Assembly: GCF_011008945.1 (NCBI RefSeq) | Contig: NZ_WYCT01000030.1 | Location: 1 to 37,553, forward strand | Direction: 5' to 3' | Source of the DNA: Streptomyces harenosi | Lineage (GTDB): Bacteria; Actinomycetota; Actinomycetes; Streptomycetales; Streptomycetaceae | Length of the DNA: 37,553 nt | Shown here: piece by piece, positions 22,783 to 31,129 of the stretch | Position numbering within the stretch: the first letter of the stretch is position 1 | Layout: the number at the start of each line of letters is the position of its first letter | Notes under the pieces: model-generated | The model's database searches: none | What the model saw: only the letters and a program-made list of their open reading frames with translations | Told to the model about the DNA's origin: nothing | Made by a program: the position numbers and the translations under genes

Positions 22783-24014
22783 AGCTGTCCAGACGGACCC
22801 TGCTCGCCACCACGGCCGCGGCCGCGGCCGGCACCGGCACCGCCCAGGCGGCCCCCCTGCGCGGCGGGCGGCTGCGCACCGGCTTCGAGCGGCTGGCCGC
22901 CGACGGCTACGCCCTGCTCGAGGGGCAGCGCGTCGGCGTGGTCACCAACCCGACCGGCATCACCCGGGACGTGCGGCACATCGTCGACGTGATGCACGCC
23001 GACGACCGCGTGGACCTGGTCGCCGTCTTCGGGCCCGAGCACGGCTTCCGCGGGACCGCGCAGGCGGGCGGCTCCGAGGGCCGGTACGACGACCCGGCGA
23101 CCGGCCTGCCGGTCTACGACACCTACCTCAAGAGCGGGCAGCCGCTCGCGGACGTGTTCACCGCCTCCGGCGTGGACACGGTCGTCTTCGACATCCAGGA
23201 CGTCGGTGCCCGCTTCTACACCTACATCTGGACCCTGTACGACTGCATGGAGGCGGCGCGGCTCGCGGGCAGGCGGTTCGTCGTCCTGGACCGGCCCAAC
23301 CCGGTGACCGGACGGGCGGCGCTGGGCCCGGTGCTGCACGAGGAGTTCGCGACCTTCGTGGGGCGCCGGCCGATCGCCCAGGCGCACGGCATGACGGTGG
23401 CGGAGCTGGCGCGGCTGTTCAACGGGGAGTTCCTCACGGCGCCGGTGCCGCTGGAGACCGTGCGGATGTCGGGGTGGCGGCGGTCGGACTTCTACGACGC
23501 CTCCGGGCTGCCCTGGGTGCCGCCGAGCCCGAACATGCCGACGCCCGACACCGCGCTGGTGTACCCGGGCACCTGTCTGTTCGAGGGCACGAACCTGTCC
23601 GAGGGGCGCGGCACGACCCGGCCGTTCGAACTGCTGGGCGCGGAGGGGATCGACGGGCGGTGGGCGGCGGCGGCCGGCGCGGAGGAGCTGCCCGGGGTGC
23701 GCCTGCGGGAGGCGTACTTCACGCCCACCTTCTCCAAGTTCCAGGGCCGGACCGTCGGGGGTGTGCAGCTCCACGTGCACGACCGGGCGGCGTTCGACCC
23801 CGTGCGCACCGGGATCGCGCTGCTGGTGACCGCCCGGCGGGTGTGGAGCGGCTTCGCCTGGCGGCCCGACCACTGGATCGACAAGCTCACCGGTTCCGCG
23901 CGGGTGCGGACGATGATCGACGCGGGGGCCGGCACCGACGCGGTGGTGGCCGCCTGGCAGGAGGAGCTGGCGGCGTTCCGGCGCACGCGCGCGCGGTACC
24001 TGCTGTACCGGTGA
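22779..24014 (+). CDS. Secreted exo-beta-N-acetylmuramidase, NamZ/DUF1343 family
   Basis: 411 aa from ATG 22779 with GGAGGT 6 nt upstream. The signal peptide has a twin-arginine motif (KLSRRTLLATTAAAAAG) and a cleavage site near TAQA|AP. The DUF1343 core is complete: RVGVVTNPTGITRD, LVAVFGPEHGFRG, GLPVYDTYL, DTVVFDIQDVGARFYTYIWTLYDCM, VLDRPNPVTG, WVPPSPNMPTPDTALVYPGTCLFEGTNLSEGRGTTRPFELLGA, and the C-terminal LQLHVHDR-like and TGIALLVT parts. The family was shown in Bacillus and relatives to be an exo-lytic N-acetylmuramidase that cuts MurNAc ends from peptidoglycan fragments. Here it acts outside the membrane, in wall turnover or recycling. Convergent with the penicillin acylase gene. Confidence 0.9.
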   Translation: MKLSRRTLLATTAAAAAGTGTAQAAPLRGGRLRTGFERLAADGYALLEGQRVGVVTNPTGITRDVRHIVDVMHADDRVDLVAVFGPEHGFRGTAQAGGSEGRYDDPATGLPVYDTYLKSGQPLADVFTASGVDTVVFDIQDVGARFYTYIWTLYDCMEAARLAGRRFVVLDRPNPVTGRAALGPVLHEEFATFVGRRPIAQAHGMTVAELARLFNGEFLTAPVPLETVRMSGWRRSDFYDASGLPWVPPSPNMPTPDTALVYPGTCLFEGTNLSEGRGTTRPFELLGAEGIDGRWAAAAGAEELPGVRLREAYFTPTFSKFQGRTVGGVQLHVHDRAAFDPVRTGIALLVTARRVWSGFAWRPDHWIDKLTGSARVRTMIDAGAGTDAVVAAWQEELAAFRRTRARYLLYR

Positions 24015-24022
24015 GGGCACTG

Positions 24023-24056
24023 CCGGGCGGGCACCGGGGTTCCGGTGCCCGCCCGG
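24023..24056. terminator. Bidirectional terminator between namZ-like and penicillin acylase genes
   Basis: Perfect 15-bp stem (24023-24037 with 24042-24056), loop GGTT, in the 48-bp gap between two convergent stops. Confidence 0.88.
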
Positions 24057-24062
24057 GCGCCG

Positions 24063-26882
24063 TCAGCGGTGGGACGTGAACTCGACGACCTGCTGGTAGG
24101 TCGGCCGGTTCTGCCAGCCGATCCCCCCGTGCTTGATGCCGCCCAGGGTGCGGTGGACGATCGAGTCGGCGCACCACTGGTCGCCCGCGGCGCAGTGCTC
24201 GTCGCCGGGGTAGACCTGGGCGGGCGTCCTGGCCGCCGCCTCCTTCAGGGTGGTGAGCAGGACGTCCCGGCAGGCGGCGGGGTCGCCGCCGCCGCAGTAC
24301 GCGCGGGCCAGCGGTCCGCGCACCGGCTCGCCGAGCACCGCCCGGACGTCCTTGTCGACATGGCTCCACCAGCCGTACTGGAAGGCGCTGCCGGCGTGCG
24401 CGCCGGTCGGGCCGTGCGCGGCGGACGGGGACTCGTCGACGGGGAGGTTGCGGGTGAAGGCGGTGTACAGTCCGCTGCCGAGGCCGGGCTGGAACTCGGC
24501 CTTCACCAGCAGCGGCCACCAGGCGTCCAGGATGCGGACGGCGTCGGCGTGGCCGTACTTCCTCGAACCGGCCGCCGTCTCCGCGCGCTTGGCGCCGGAG
24601 GCCACCCACGCGCGCAGCTTGTCGACGGCCGCCGAAGCGGCCGGGTCGGCCACCGGCGCGGCGCCGATCACCTTCAGCAGCTTCGGCAGGACCCGCTCCG
24701 CCCGCAGGTCGGCAACTCCCGCGTCCGCCATCGCCTTGACCAGCGCGGCCCGGGTCACCCCGCCCCCGGCGACCAGCTCGCGCACCCGGTCGTCGAGCAG
24801 GTCGCCGCGGTGGACGGAGCCGTTGCCCCAGGGCGCGGCCGTGTAGTCCCTGGCCACCTTGTTGTTCCAGGAGACGTAGTAGTCCTGGTCGCGGGAGTGG
24901 GGGTGGGCGGTAGCCGGTGTGTACCGGGCCTCGTTCGTCGCCGGGTCCCAGTCGCGCCACTCGAACTCCGGGGCGGCCCGCACCGGGAAGTCGGCGTCGA
25001 CGCCGGGGGCGCGCACCGGGTTGTCGCCGCTGTTGTAGTACGCGGTGTGCTCGGCGTCGGCGTAGAACCAGTTGAAGGTGTAGTTGATGTGCCGCGCCGC
25101 GCTCTGGAAGGCGTCGGGGCCGGTCAGGAAGCCGGGGTCGTTGAGCATCTGGAAGCCGATGATGGAGTCGACCTCGTGCAGGAAGGACGAGCGCAGGGTG
25201 GTGTAGGCGACCTTCCTGCCGCCGACCGTGGCGCGGGACTCCACCGGCCCGTACTTGGTGCGCCAGGCCCGCATCGTGTAGGAGCCGGCCGCGGTGCCGT
25301 CGGCGACGGTCGGCTTCCAGGCGTTCTTCTGCTCGACCTTCTCCATCGGCGTGCAGACGCCGCGGTACAGGTAGTGGTGGTCGTCCTGGCAGAGTTCGAC
25401 GGCGTAGGTGTCGATGACGTCCTGCCCGGAGGTGGTGGCGCTCCACGCGTAGTCCTGGCCGCGGCCGAGTTCGACGTACATGCTCAGCCCCGCGAAGGAG
25501 GCGCCGCGGGCGCTGAGCCCGGGGCCCTGGATCTCCTGGAGCATGAGCAACTGGGGGGCGAAGTAGCCGGTCTGCGGGCCGAACACGGCGATCGGGTGGC
25601 CGCTCGCGGTGTGCTTGCCGCTGACGACGAGGGCGTTGGACATGCCGCGCCGGGCCGGCCCGGTGGCGGCGCGGGCGGCCTCCCGCGCGGCGTTGTCGGC
25701 ACGGGCGGTGGCCGCGCTGCCGGTGCGGTCGAAGACCAGCGGCTCGGGGACGACCGAACCGGCGTCCGGCAGCGCCCGGCCCCGCGGGTCCTCGGGCCGC
25801 GTGGCGTAGGGGAAGCTGCCCTCGTGGACGGTGAGGACCGCCTCGGGGTCGTTGCGCTGGCGGAAGGACTCCCACACCTCGGTGCCCTCCGCCACGCCGT
25901 ACTTCTCCTGCGCGGCCAGCAGGGACAGCGCGTTGTTCACCTCGCCGCCGCCTCCGGAGCCGAACAGGGCGCCGATGACCGAGGCGAGGGCGACCAGGTC
26001 GGTGGGTCTGAAGTGCTCGATCGTGCCGGCGTTGGTGAGGGCGTCCTTGTGGCCGGTCAGGACGTACTCGCCGGGGAAGTAGCGGCCCCGGTCGGAGGCG
26101 TCGATGTAGGCGTTGATCCCGTCGATGTAGGCGTGGACGTCGGCGAGGGCCTGCCTGCCGCGTTCGCCGTTGGCCGCGACGGCGTGGTCGATCTGGGCCT
26201 GGAGCTCCGCCTCGGTGTACGGGGCGTTGCGCCAGAACTGCTGCTCCAGGCCCTGGTTGGCCGGGGCGCCGCCCGCGAAGGAGGTCAGCCGGCCGCGCCC
26301 GACGTGACGGAAGACGTCCATCAGCCACAGCCGGTCCTGGGCCGCGGCGTACCCGGCGCCGAACTCGGTGCCGTAACGGGTGGTGCCGGTGATGTGCGGC
26401 ACGCCCGTCTTCTTGTCGCGGACGATCGTCACGTCACCGCGCCCGGCCGGACGGACCGTGGAGGCGATCTGGTCGGCGGGGACGCCGAACGAGGCGTCGT
26501 TGAAGAAGGTGTTGATCGTGTCGTTGGTGAGGGCCGGGTAGTCCGTGGCGAGCTCGGCGTAGGGGCCGAGCTGGTCCCCGGCGTGCGCGGGCTGGGTGCC
26601 GAACGCCTGGTTGAGCAGGATCTGGGCGAGGGTGGCGTTGCCGTTCTGGCCGGGCGGCAGGATGTCGGAACACCGGCCGCCGCAGTGGTCCTCGGCCGCG
26701 GCCGCCGGGGTGCTGGGGGTCGCGGTGACCGTGGTGTCCGCCGGGTCCGCGGCCGCCGGCGGCGAAAGCGGCGACAAGAGACCGGCCGTCAGCACGCATA
26801 TCGTGGCGGTCTTCAGGAACCCGGGCAATACGCGGGGAGTTCTCAGTCTGTCGAGGGTGGTGCGTGACGTGCGTGGTGGCAT
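24063..26882 (-). CDS. Secreted penicillin acylase family Ntn-hydrolase
   Basis: 939 aa from ATG 26882, with GGAGG about 7 nt upstream. A long Sec signal peptide (about 47 residues) ends ...PPAAADPAD. The alpha-chain region has GRGDVTIVRDKKTGVPHITG and GYAAAQDRLWLMDVFRHVGRG. A spacer then leads to RRGMSNALVVSG, where Ser415 is the expected N-terminal nucleophile of the beta chain, followed by Asn416 and the SGHPIAVFGPQTGYFAPQ segment. The later WSATTSGQDVIDTYAVEL and NWFYADAEHTAYYNSGDNP parts are also family features. Such enzymes self-cleave into two chains and hydrolyse amides (penicillins, acyl-homoserine lactones, cyclic lipopeptides). The substrate is unknown. Length and cysteine pairs (CGGRC, CGGGDPAAC) mark the long secreted actinobacterial type. 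Confidence 0.9.
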   Translation of the reverse strand: MPPRTSRTTLDRLRTPRVLPGFLKTATICVLTAGLLSPLSPPAAADPADTTVTATPSTPAAAAEDHCGGRCSDILPPGQNGNATLAQILLNQAFGTQPAHAGDQLGPYAELATDYPALTNDTINTFFNDASFGVPADQIASTVRPAGRGDVTIVRDKKTGVPHITGTTRYGTEFGAGYAAAQDRLWLMDVFRHVGRGRLTSFAGGAPANQGLEQQFWRNAPYTEAELQAQIDHAVAANGERGRQALADVHAYIDGINAYIDASDRGRYFPGEYVLTGHKDALTNAGTIEHFRPTDLVALASVIGALFGSGGGGEVNNALSLLAAQEKYGVAEGTEVWESFRQRNDPEAVLTVHEGSFPYATRPEDPRGRALPDAGSVVPEPLVFDRTGSAATARADNAAREAARAATGPARRGMSNALVVSGKHTASGHPIAVFGPQTGYFAPQLLMLQEIQGPGLSARGASFAGLSMYVELGRGQDYAWSATTSGQDVIDTYAVELCQDDHHYLYRGVCTPMEKVEQKNAWKPTVADGTAAGSYTMRAWRTKYGPVESRATVGGRKVAYTTLRSSFLHEVDSIIGFQMLNDPGFLTGPDAFQSAARHINYTFNWFYADAEHTAYYNSGDNPVRAPGVDADFPVRAAPEFEWRDWDPATNEARYTPATAHPHSRDQDYYVSWNNKVARDYTAAPWGNGSVHRGDLLDDRVRELVAGGGVTRAALVKAMADAGVADLRAERVLPKLLKVIGAAPVADPAASAAVDKLRAWVASGAKRAETAAGSRKYGHADAVRILDAWWPLLVKAEFQPGLGSGLYTAFTRNLPVDESPSAAHGPTGAHAGSAFQYGWWSHVDKDVRAVLGEPVRGPLARAYCGGGDPAACRDVLLTTLKEAAARTPAQVYPGDEHCAAGDQWCADSIVHRTLGGIKHGGIGWQNRPTYQQVVEFTSHR

Positions 26883-27144
26883 GGCAGCTCCTCCCGACGA
26901 GGGTGTGCCGGAGGTTACCGCCGGTATCCCCGCCATAGAAGATGAACACGCGTCACTTTTCGGAGTCGGAACAACAGCACACGGTCCGCGCCGGCCGGCG
27001 CGGGGGCACCGGGGCCGGCTTATGGGGGCCATCGGAAATCGGATGGAGCCGGATCGTGTGCCGGTACGTCTCTACGGCGACGTCCGTACGACGACGCCGC
27101 ATGACCGGAGTACGCAGATGCAGGTGTGACGGAGGTGCAGGGCG
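26883..27144. other. 262-bp divergent spacer, no feature resolved
   Basis: The promoter region of the penicillin acylase (-) and zinc-ribbon (+) genes. A lower-GC stretch at about 26930-26980 is the likely promoter zone. I see no clear operator, hairpin or extra gene. Confidence 0.4.
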
Positions 27145-27747
27145 ATGGCCGGTTTCCGGAGTCTGGCAAGACAGGTCCGCGACCCGCGGTGCGACCTGGC
27201 GCTGCGGCGCTACTCGCTGCGCAAGTGCCTTGAGCGGTTCGCCCCTTACGGGCACAGGGCGACCTGGGACCATTTGTGCACCCGCTGGGGGTTCGATCCG
27301 GAGGACAGGTCGCCGGACCCGGCGCGGCTGGTGGCCGCGCTGGACGAGCTGGAGGAGGCGCGGTCGGTCTGGCTGGCCTACGAGGTGCAGTTCGCCGAGC
27401 GCCGCCGCAAGGAGAAGCACGACGGGCTGCGCAGGCCGGGCAGCGTGGACGACTGGCACCGGATGACCTGGGGCGGGTTCGGCGTGGCGTGGTGCGACGA
27501 CCCGCGGCGTCATCCCCGTGAGCCGCTGGCCGAGGTGCTGCGCCGGCTGATCGCGGCCCTGGAGCGGGAGCCGGGCCGGGTCTGTCCGGTCTGCGCGGGC
27601 GAACGGCTCGTGTGGCAGTACGGCCTGGAGCACGAGCCCTCGTCGGGGCCGGTCTGCGCGGACTGCGGCATCCTGGTCCCGCGGCCCGTCCTGACGCCCG
27701 GGGCGCTGGCGGACGCCAGGCGGGGACGGCAGCTCGTCCCGGCCTGA
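27145..27747 (+). CDS. Zinc-ribbon protein of unknown function
   Basis: 200 aa from ATG 27145, with GGAGGTG about 8 nt upstream. The N-terminal half is helical and basic (DLALRRYSLRKCLERFAPYGHRATWDHLCTRWGF). The middle holds PARLVAALDELEEARSVWLAYEVQFAERRRKEKHDGLR-type helices and a tryptophan-rich DWHRMTWGGFGVAWCDDP. The C-terminus has a rubredoxin-like zinc ribbon, CPVC...CADC (about residues 151-176), then LVPRPVLTPG. No signal peptide or catalytic motif. I do not recognise a named family. The architecture suggests nucleic-acid or protein binding, which is inference. It stands alone between a divergent secreted hydrolase gene and the BKACE gene. Confidence 0.8.
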   Translation: MAGFRSLARQVRDPRCDLALRRYSLRKCLERFAPYGHRATWDHLCTRWGFDPEDRSPDPARLVAALDELEEARSVWLAYEVQFAERRRKEKHDGLRRPGSVDDWHRMTWGGFGVAWCDDPRRHPREPLAEVLRRLIAALEREPGRVCPVCAGERLVWQYGLEHEPSSGPVCADCGILVPRPVLTPGALADARRGRQLVPA

Positions 27748-27909
27748 GCCGGGGACGGCGGCGTGCGTGCCCGGGGTGCGGCCCGCGGGCGCCCGGGGGG
27801 GCGCGCCGGGGGTGCCGCGCCCCGCGGCGAGGCGTCGGTGCGTCCGGGGCACGGGCGCCGGTGCCCGCCGCGGCTCCCGTTGCCGGTGGCATCGGGCATC
27901 CTCGGGGGC

Positions 27910-28641
27910 ATGATGCAGGTGTGTCTCAACGGTGCCCGGACGGCCGCCGACGGCGTGCGGGTGCCGCTGTCCCCCAAGGCGCTGGCCGCGTCGGCGGCCG
28001 AGGCCGTGGCGGCCGGTGCGACGGACGTCCACGTCCATCCCAAGACGCCGTGCGGCAGCGACAGTCTGTCACCGCGCGTGGTCGCGGCGACGCTGGAGGC
28101 GATACGGGCCCGGGTGCGGGTGCCGGTCGGCGTGACCACGGGCGCCTGGGCGGAGCCGGACCCGGCGGCGCGGCCGGCGCGCGTCCGGTCCTGGACCGTC
28201 CTGCCCGACCACGCCTCGGTCAACTGGCACGAGCCGGGGGCCGAGGAACTCGCCGCCGCCCTGATGGAGCGCGGCGTCGGTGTGGAGGCCGGCATCTGGT
28301 CCGGCACGGACGGCGCGGCCCGCTTCGCGGCCTCCGCGCTCGGGCCGAGGGTGCTGCGGGTGCTGGCGGAGGTCACGGAGACCGGCCCGGCGTCCGCGGA
28401 GGCGTCCGCGCGGGCCCTGCTGGCTGAGCTCGGCACCGCGCACGGGCGTCCCGTGTTGCTGCACGGCGAGGACGGCGGCGCCTGGCCGGTGCTCCGGCTG
28501 GCGGGGCGGCGGGGCCTGGCGACCCGCATCGGCCTGGAGGACACGCTGCTCATGCCGGACGGCGCCCGGGCGGAGTCGAACGCGCGGCTGGTCACCGCGG
28601 GACTGGCCGAGTGGCGCGCCGCGCGGAAGACCGGGAACTGA
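27910..28641 (+). CDS. BKACE (DUF849) beta-keto acid cleavage enzyme
   Basis: 243 aa from ATG 27910 (a second ATG follows directly). A CATCCT box ends 7 nt upstream and no ribosome site is present, so it is probably leaderless. It is a TIM-barrel enzyme of the 3-keto-5-aminohexanoate cleavage family. The N-terminal VCLNGARTA holds the start of the barrel, DVHVHPKTPCGSDSL gives two zinc histidines, and GVTTGAWAEPDP, LPDHASVNWHEPGA and ASVNWHEPG mark substrate loops. The closing HGEDGG and GLEDTLLMPDGARAESNARLV (acidic metal ligand) complete the site. It uses zinc and acetyl-CoA to split beta-keto acids into acetoacetate and an acyl-CoA. Shorter than most members (270-310 aa) but with all landmark strands. 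Substrate unknown. Confidence 0.88.
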   Translation: MMQVCLNGARTAADGVRVPLSPKALAASAAEAVAAGATDVHVHPKTPCGSDSLSPRVVAATLEAIRARVRVPVGVTTGAWAEPDPAARPARVRSWTVLPDHASVNWHEPGAEELAAALMERGVGVEAGIWSGTDGAARFAASALGPRVLRVLAEVTETGPASAEASARALLAELGTAHGRPVLLHGEDGGAWPVLRLAGRRGLATRIGLEDTLLMPDGARAESNARLVTAGLAEWRAARKTGN

Positions 28642-29275
28642 CGCACCGGCAGGTACGGGGGTGGCGCCGGGCGGACGGGCGCCCCCGGACGCCCCGCCGC
28701 ACCGCTCCACGCCCGCGTCCGGCGCGCGACGAGAACACCCGGCGCGGGCGGACCGCCCGGCCGCGTGGCCTGGCGGGCCGGGGCCCCGGACACCCCGGCA
28801 CGCCGGCGTCCGGCCTGCCGCGCCGGGCAGCACCGGCACGGCGCCTCCCGGCGCGGAAGGCGCCAACCGGGGCGCGGCGCACGGCGGGCAGACCACCAAC
28901 CGGTCCTACCGGGACCGGGGACCGCGACCCGGAACACCCCGCACGCCGACACCCGGCCTCCGCGCCGCCCCGGCACGGCACCGCCCGCGACCGCAGGCGC
29001 CAACCGGGGCGCGGCGCACGGCGGGCAGACGCCGGCCGCATCACCCCGGGGCCCGGGGAACGCGCGCCGAACACCCCGGCCTCCGCGCCGCCCCGGCACG
29101 GCACCGCCCGCGACCGACAGCGCGGCGCGCGGCAGGCGGACCGCCAACCGCGTCGCCCAGGCCCGGGGACCGCGACCTCGAACGCCCCGGCACGCCGGCA
29201 CCCGGCCTGCCGCGCCGCACCAGCACTGCGCCGCCCGCGGCCGGGGATGGGAACCCGGGCGCGGCGCGCGGCTGT
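28642..29275. repeat. Array of about four degenerate 117-137-bp tandem repeats, non-coding
   Basis: A 634-bp gene-free gap of extreme GC. Four imperfect units are visible: about 28741-28857, 28858-28994, 28995-29118 and 29119-29248, with a worn partial copy before and after. A 36-nt block is identical at 28858-28893 and 28995-29030 (spacing 137), and a 42-nt block at 28952-28993 and 29075-29116 (spacing 123). The CCCCGGCACGCCGGC block near 28793 recurs near 29184, three units away. All frames stay open only because stops are rare at this GC. Codon bias is inconsistent and no ribosome site exists, so I reject coding. Unit size and wear suggest an old minisatellite, or a DNA or RNA structural element. 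Confidence 0.75.
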
Positions 29276-29767
29276 TCAGGCCCGCGGCCTGCAGCGCCTG
29301 CGGGCGGCGGCGCCCTGTTCCGCCATCAGGCGGGAGCCGGTGATCCGTTCGCCGAAGACGTCGTCCGGGTTGGACAGCACACAGGTGTCCAGGGACAGGC
29401 AGCCGCAGCCGATGCAGTCGGTGAGGTGGTCGCGCAGCCGGTTGAGCTGGTTGATGCGCTCCTCCAGTTCGCTGCGCCACGCTTCGGAGAGGCGGGCCCA
29501 GTCCTCCCGGGTGGGCGTGCGCTCCTCCGGCAGCTCGGCCAGCGCCTCGCGGATCGTGGCGAGCGGGATGCCGACGCGCTGCGCGGCGCGGATGAAGGCG
29601 ACCCGGCGCAGGGTGTCACGGCTGAATCGGCGCTGGTTGCCCGTGGTGCGGCGACTGCTGATCAGGCCCTTGGACTCGTAGAAGTGCAGGGCGGAGACGG
29701 CGGCGCCGCTGCGCGCGGCGAGCTGGCCGACCGTGAGCTCGTTGATCTTCTCTGGAATCTGGGGCAC
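29276..29767 (-). CDS. soxR: SoxR redox-sensing MerR-family regulator
   Basis: 163 aa from GTG 29767 (PQIPEKINELTVGQLAARSG). GAGGA abuts the GTG, too close to serve, but TAGGCT (minus strand, 29775-29780) ends 7 nt upstream, so the transcript is probably leaderless. The MerR winged helix (about 10-75) has VGQLAARSGAAVSALHFYESKGLISSRR. A dimer coiled coil (about 85-115) leads to the [2Fe-2S] ligands C118, C121, C123 and C129 in the standard C-x2-C-x-C-x5-C spacing. Actinomycete SoxR lacks SoxS and responds to redox-active secondary metabolites such as actinorhodin-type quinones, inducing oxidoreductase and export genes. A SoxR-like promoter lies 5.7 kb away before marR. It is divergent from maoC. 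Confidence 0.96.
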   Translation of the reverse strand: MPQIPEKINELTVGQLAARSGAAVSALHFYESKGLISSRRTTGNQRRFSRDTLRRVAFIRAAQRVGIPLATIREALAELPEERTPTREDWARLSEAWRSELEERINQLNRLRDHLTDCIGCGCLSLDTCVLSNPDDVFGERITGSRLMAEQGAAARRRCRPRA

Positions 29768-29833
29768 TCCTCGAAGCCTACCGACCCCGCCGGCCGCCCC
29801 TTCCGTTGACACCGCCCGCATGACCGGACCATG

Positions 29834-29849
29834 CTAAGCAGTCGCTTAG
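29834..29849. promoter_or_regulatory. Inverted repeat CTAAGCAGTCGCTTAG before maoC
   Basis: Arms CTAAGC and GCTTAG are exact inverses with a 4-bp centre. The core TAAGCAGTCGCTTA differs by one base from a symmetrical TAAGCGNNCGCTTA. It overlaps a TTAGAT -10-like box (29846-29851) for the maoC gene. A sister site lies at 31078-31091 before the second tetR. Confidence 0.65.
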
Positions 29850-29920
29850 ATTAGTGGCGCGACAACCACACGAGCACCAGGACCCAGGGCGGACGGCCCT
29901 GTGACGCGGGAGGCCGGGAC

Positions 29921-30382
29921 ATGGCAGAGCCGAGGATCTTCACCTCCGTCGACGAGCTGAAGGCGGCGGTGGGCGAGCAGTTGGGACACACCGACTGGCT
30001 GGAGATCGACCAGAAGCGGATCGACCTGTTCGCGGAGGCGACCGGCGACCACCAGTGGATCCACGTGGACCCGGAGAAGGCCGCCGGGGGGCCGTTCGGC
30101 ACCACCATCGCCCACGGTTACCTCACCCTCTCGCTGCTGCCCCTCTTCGGGCCGCAACTGATCAGGGTCGAGGGCGTGCGGATGGGGGTCAACTACGGCA
30201 CCAACAAGGTCCGTTTTCCCTCCCCCGTCCCGGTCGGCTCGCGGCTGCGCGCCACCGCGGCGATCTCCGCCGTCGAGGAGGTGAAGGACGCGGTGCAGGT
30301 GACCCTCGCCTTCACCGTGGAGCGCGAGGGCGGCGAGAAGCCGGTGTGCGTCGCGGAGTCCGTCTCGCGCTACTACCTCTGA
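29921..30382 (+). CDS. MaoC-like (R)-specific enoyl-CoA hydratase
   Basis: 153 aa from ATG 29921, with GGGAGG about 8 nt upstream. Single hot-dog domain with the hydratase-2 motif FAEATGDHQWIHVDPEKAAGGPFGTTIAHGYLTLSL-type region (about 37-72). The catalytic Asp and His lie in GDHQWIH. The following MGVNYGTNKVRFPSPVPVGSRLRATA is standard for MaoC and NodN-like hydratases. Hydrates trans-2-enoyl-CoA or a related thioester in fatty acid breakdown. Its 3' end is 1 bp from the convergent second tetR. The inverted repeat at 29834 also precedes that tetR, so this regulator probably represses maoC. Confidence 0.92.
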   Translation: MAEPRIFTSVDELKAAVGEQLGHTDWLEIDQKRIDLFAEATGDHQWIHVDPEKAAGGPFGTTIAHGYLTLSLLPLFGPQLIRVEGVRMGVNYGTNKVRFPSPVPVGSRLRATAAISAVEEVKDAVQVTLAFTVEREGGEKPVCVAESVSRYYL

Positions 30383-30383
30383 G

Positions 30384-31028
30384 CTATCCCCGCCCGGCAC
30401 CGGGGCGCCGGGCCCCCACCATGCGCAGCACGAGGTCGGCGTAGAGCGCGCCGACCTCGTCCGGCGTCCGGGGGCCCTCGATGTTGAACCAGCGGGCCAC
30501 GTCGATGCAGAGCGAGAGCACGGCCAGCGTGGTGCCCTTGACGTCGGCCACGTCGAACTCGCCCGCCGCCACGCCGTCCTCGATGATGCCGCGCACCTCG
30601 GCATCGACCCGGCGGCGCAGCGCGAGGATCTCGGCGCGGGCCTCGGGACCGAGCGCGTCCAGTTCGTACTGGACGACGCGCGCGGTGGTGCGCCGCCCGG
30701 CGTGCCAGCGGACGAAGGAGCTCACCGCGTCGGCGAGCCGCTCGGCGGCGCTCCCCTCGCCCCCGGCGGCCGTGCGCAGGATGTCCAGCGCCTTGTCGTG
30801 GCCGATCCGGCTGATGCGGTGGAGCAGCTCTTCCTTGGTCTTGTAGTGGATGTAGAGCGCGGCCGGGCTCATGCCGGCGCGGCCCGCGATGTCGCGGGTC
30901 GTCGTCGCGTGGTAGCCGCGCTCGGCGAAGGCCTCCACGGCGGCGACCAGCAGCCGCCGGGCCGCGTCCGGGGTGACCTCGCCCCACGGCTCCGCCTCGC
31001 CGCCCGCCGTCTGCTCCGCCGTACTCAT
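30384..31028 (-). CDS. TetR family regulator, maoC-linked
   Basis: 214 aa from ATG 31028 with GAGGGG-like purine runs upstream. TetR helix-turn-helix at about residues 25-70 (RRLLVAAVEAFAERGYHATTTRDIAGRAGMSPAALYIHYKTKEELLHRI, in pieces). The large helical domain has FVRWHAGRRTTARVVQYELDALGPEARAEILALRRRVD and CIDVARWFNIEGP, matching the TetR group that controls fatty acid and acyl-CoA genes (SCO-type FadR-like, KstR2-like). Autoregulation is suggested by the TGAGCGGGCGCTTA site at 31078, 50 bp upstream, and control of maoC by the sister site at 29834. Confidence 0.92.
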   Translation of the reverse strand: MSTAEQTAGGEAEPWGEVTPDAARRLLVAAVEAFAERGYHATTTRDIAGRAGMSPAALYIHYKTKEELLHRISRIGHDKALDILRTAAGGEGSAAERLADAVSSFVRWHAGRRTTARVVQYELDALGPEARAEILALRRRVDAEVRGIIEDGVAAGEFDVADVKGTTLAVLSLCIDVARWFNIEGPRTPDEVGALYADLVLRMVGARRPGAGRG

Positions 31029-31077
31029 CGCTCGCTCGCCCCTCTCGGTGACAGGAGCTCCACCATACCGCCGAGGG

Positions 31078-31091
31078 TGAGCGGGCGCTTA
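31078..31091. promoter_or_regulatory. Operator-like TGAGCGGGCGCTTA upstream of second tetR
   Basis: Differs by one base from the perfect dyad TAAGCGNNCGCTTA and closely matches the core at 29835-29848. It lies 50 bp before the tetR start at 31028 and 39 bp after the YiaA/B stop. Confidence 0.55.
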
Positions 31092-31129
31092 GCCTGCTGG
31101 TGCGGCCGGGTGGCCGGGGACCGGCCGGG

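Noticed and set aside
24045..26867. 940-codon plus-strand frame opposite the penicillin acylase gene
   Set aside because: Low-complexity valine/glycine/arginine text antisense to a gene with full family motifs.
28642..29275. CRISPR array in the repeat region
   Set aside because: Units are over 100 bp, imperfect, without uniform short repeats and unique spacers. No cas genes nearby.
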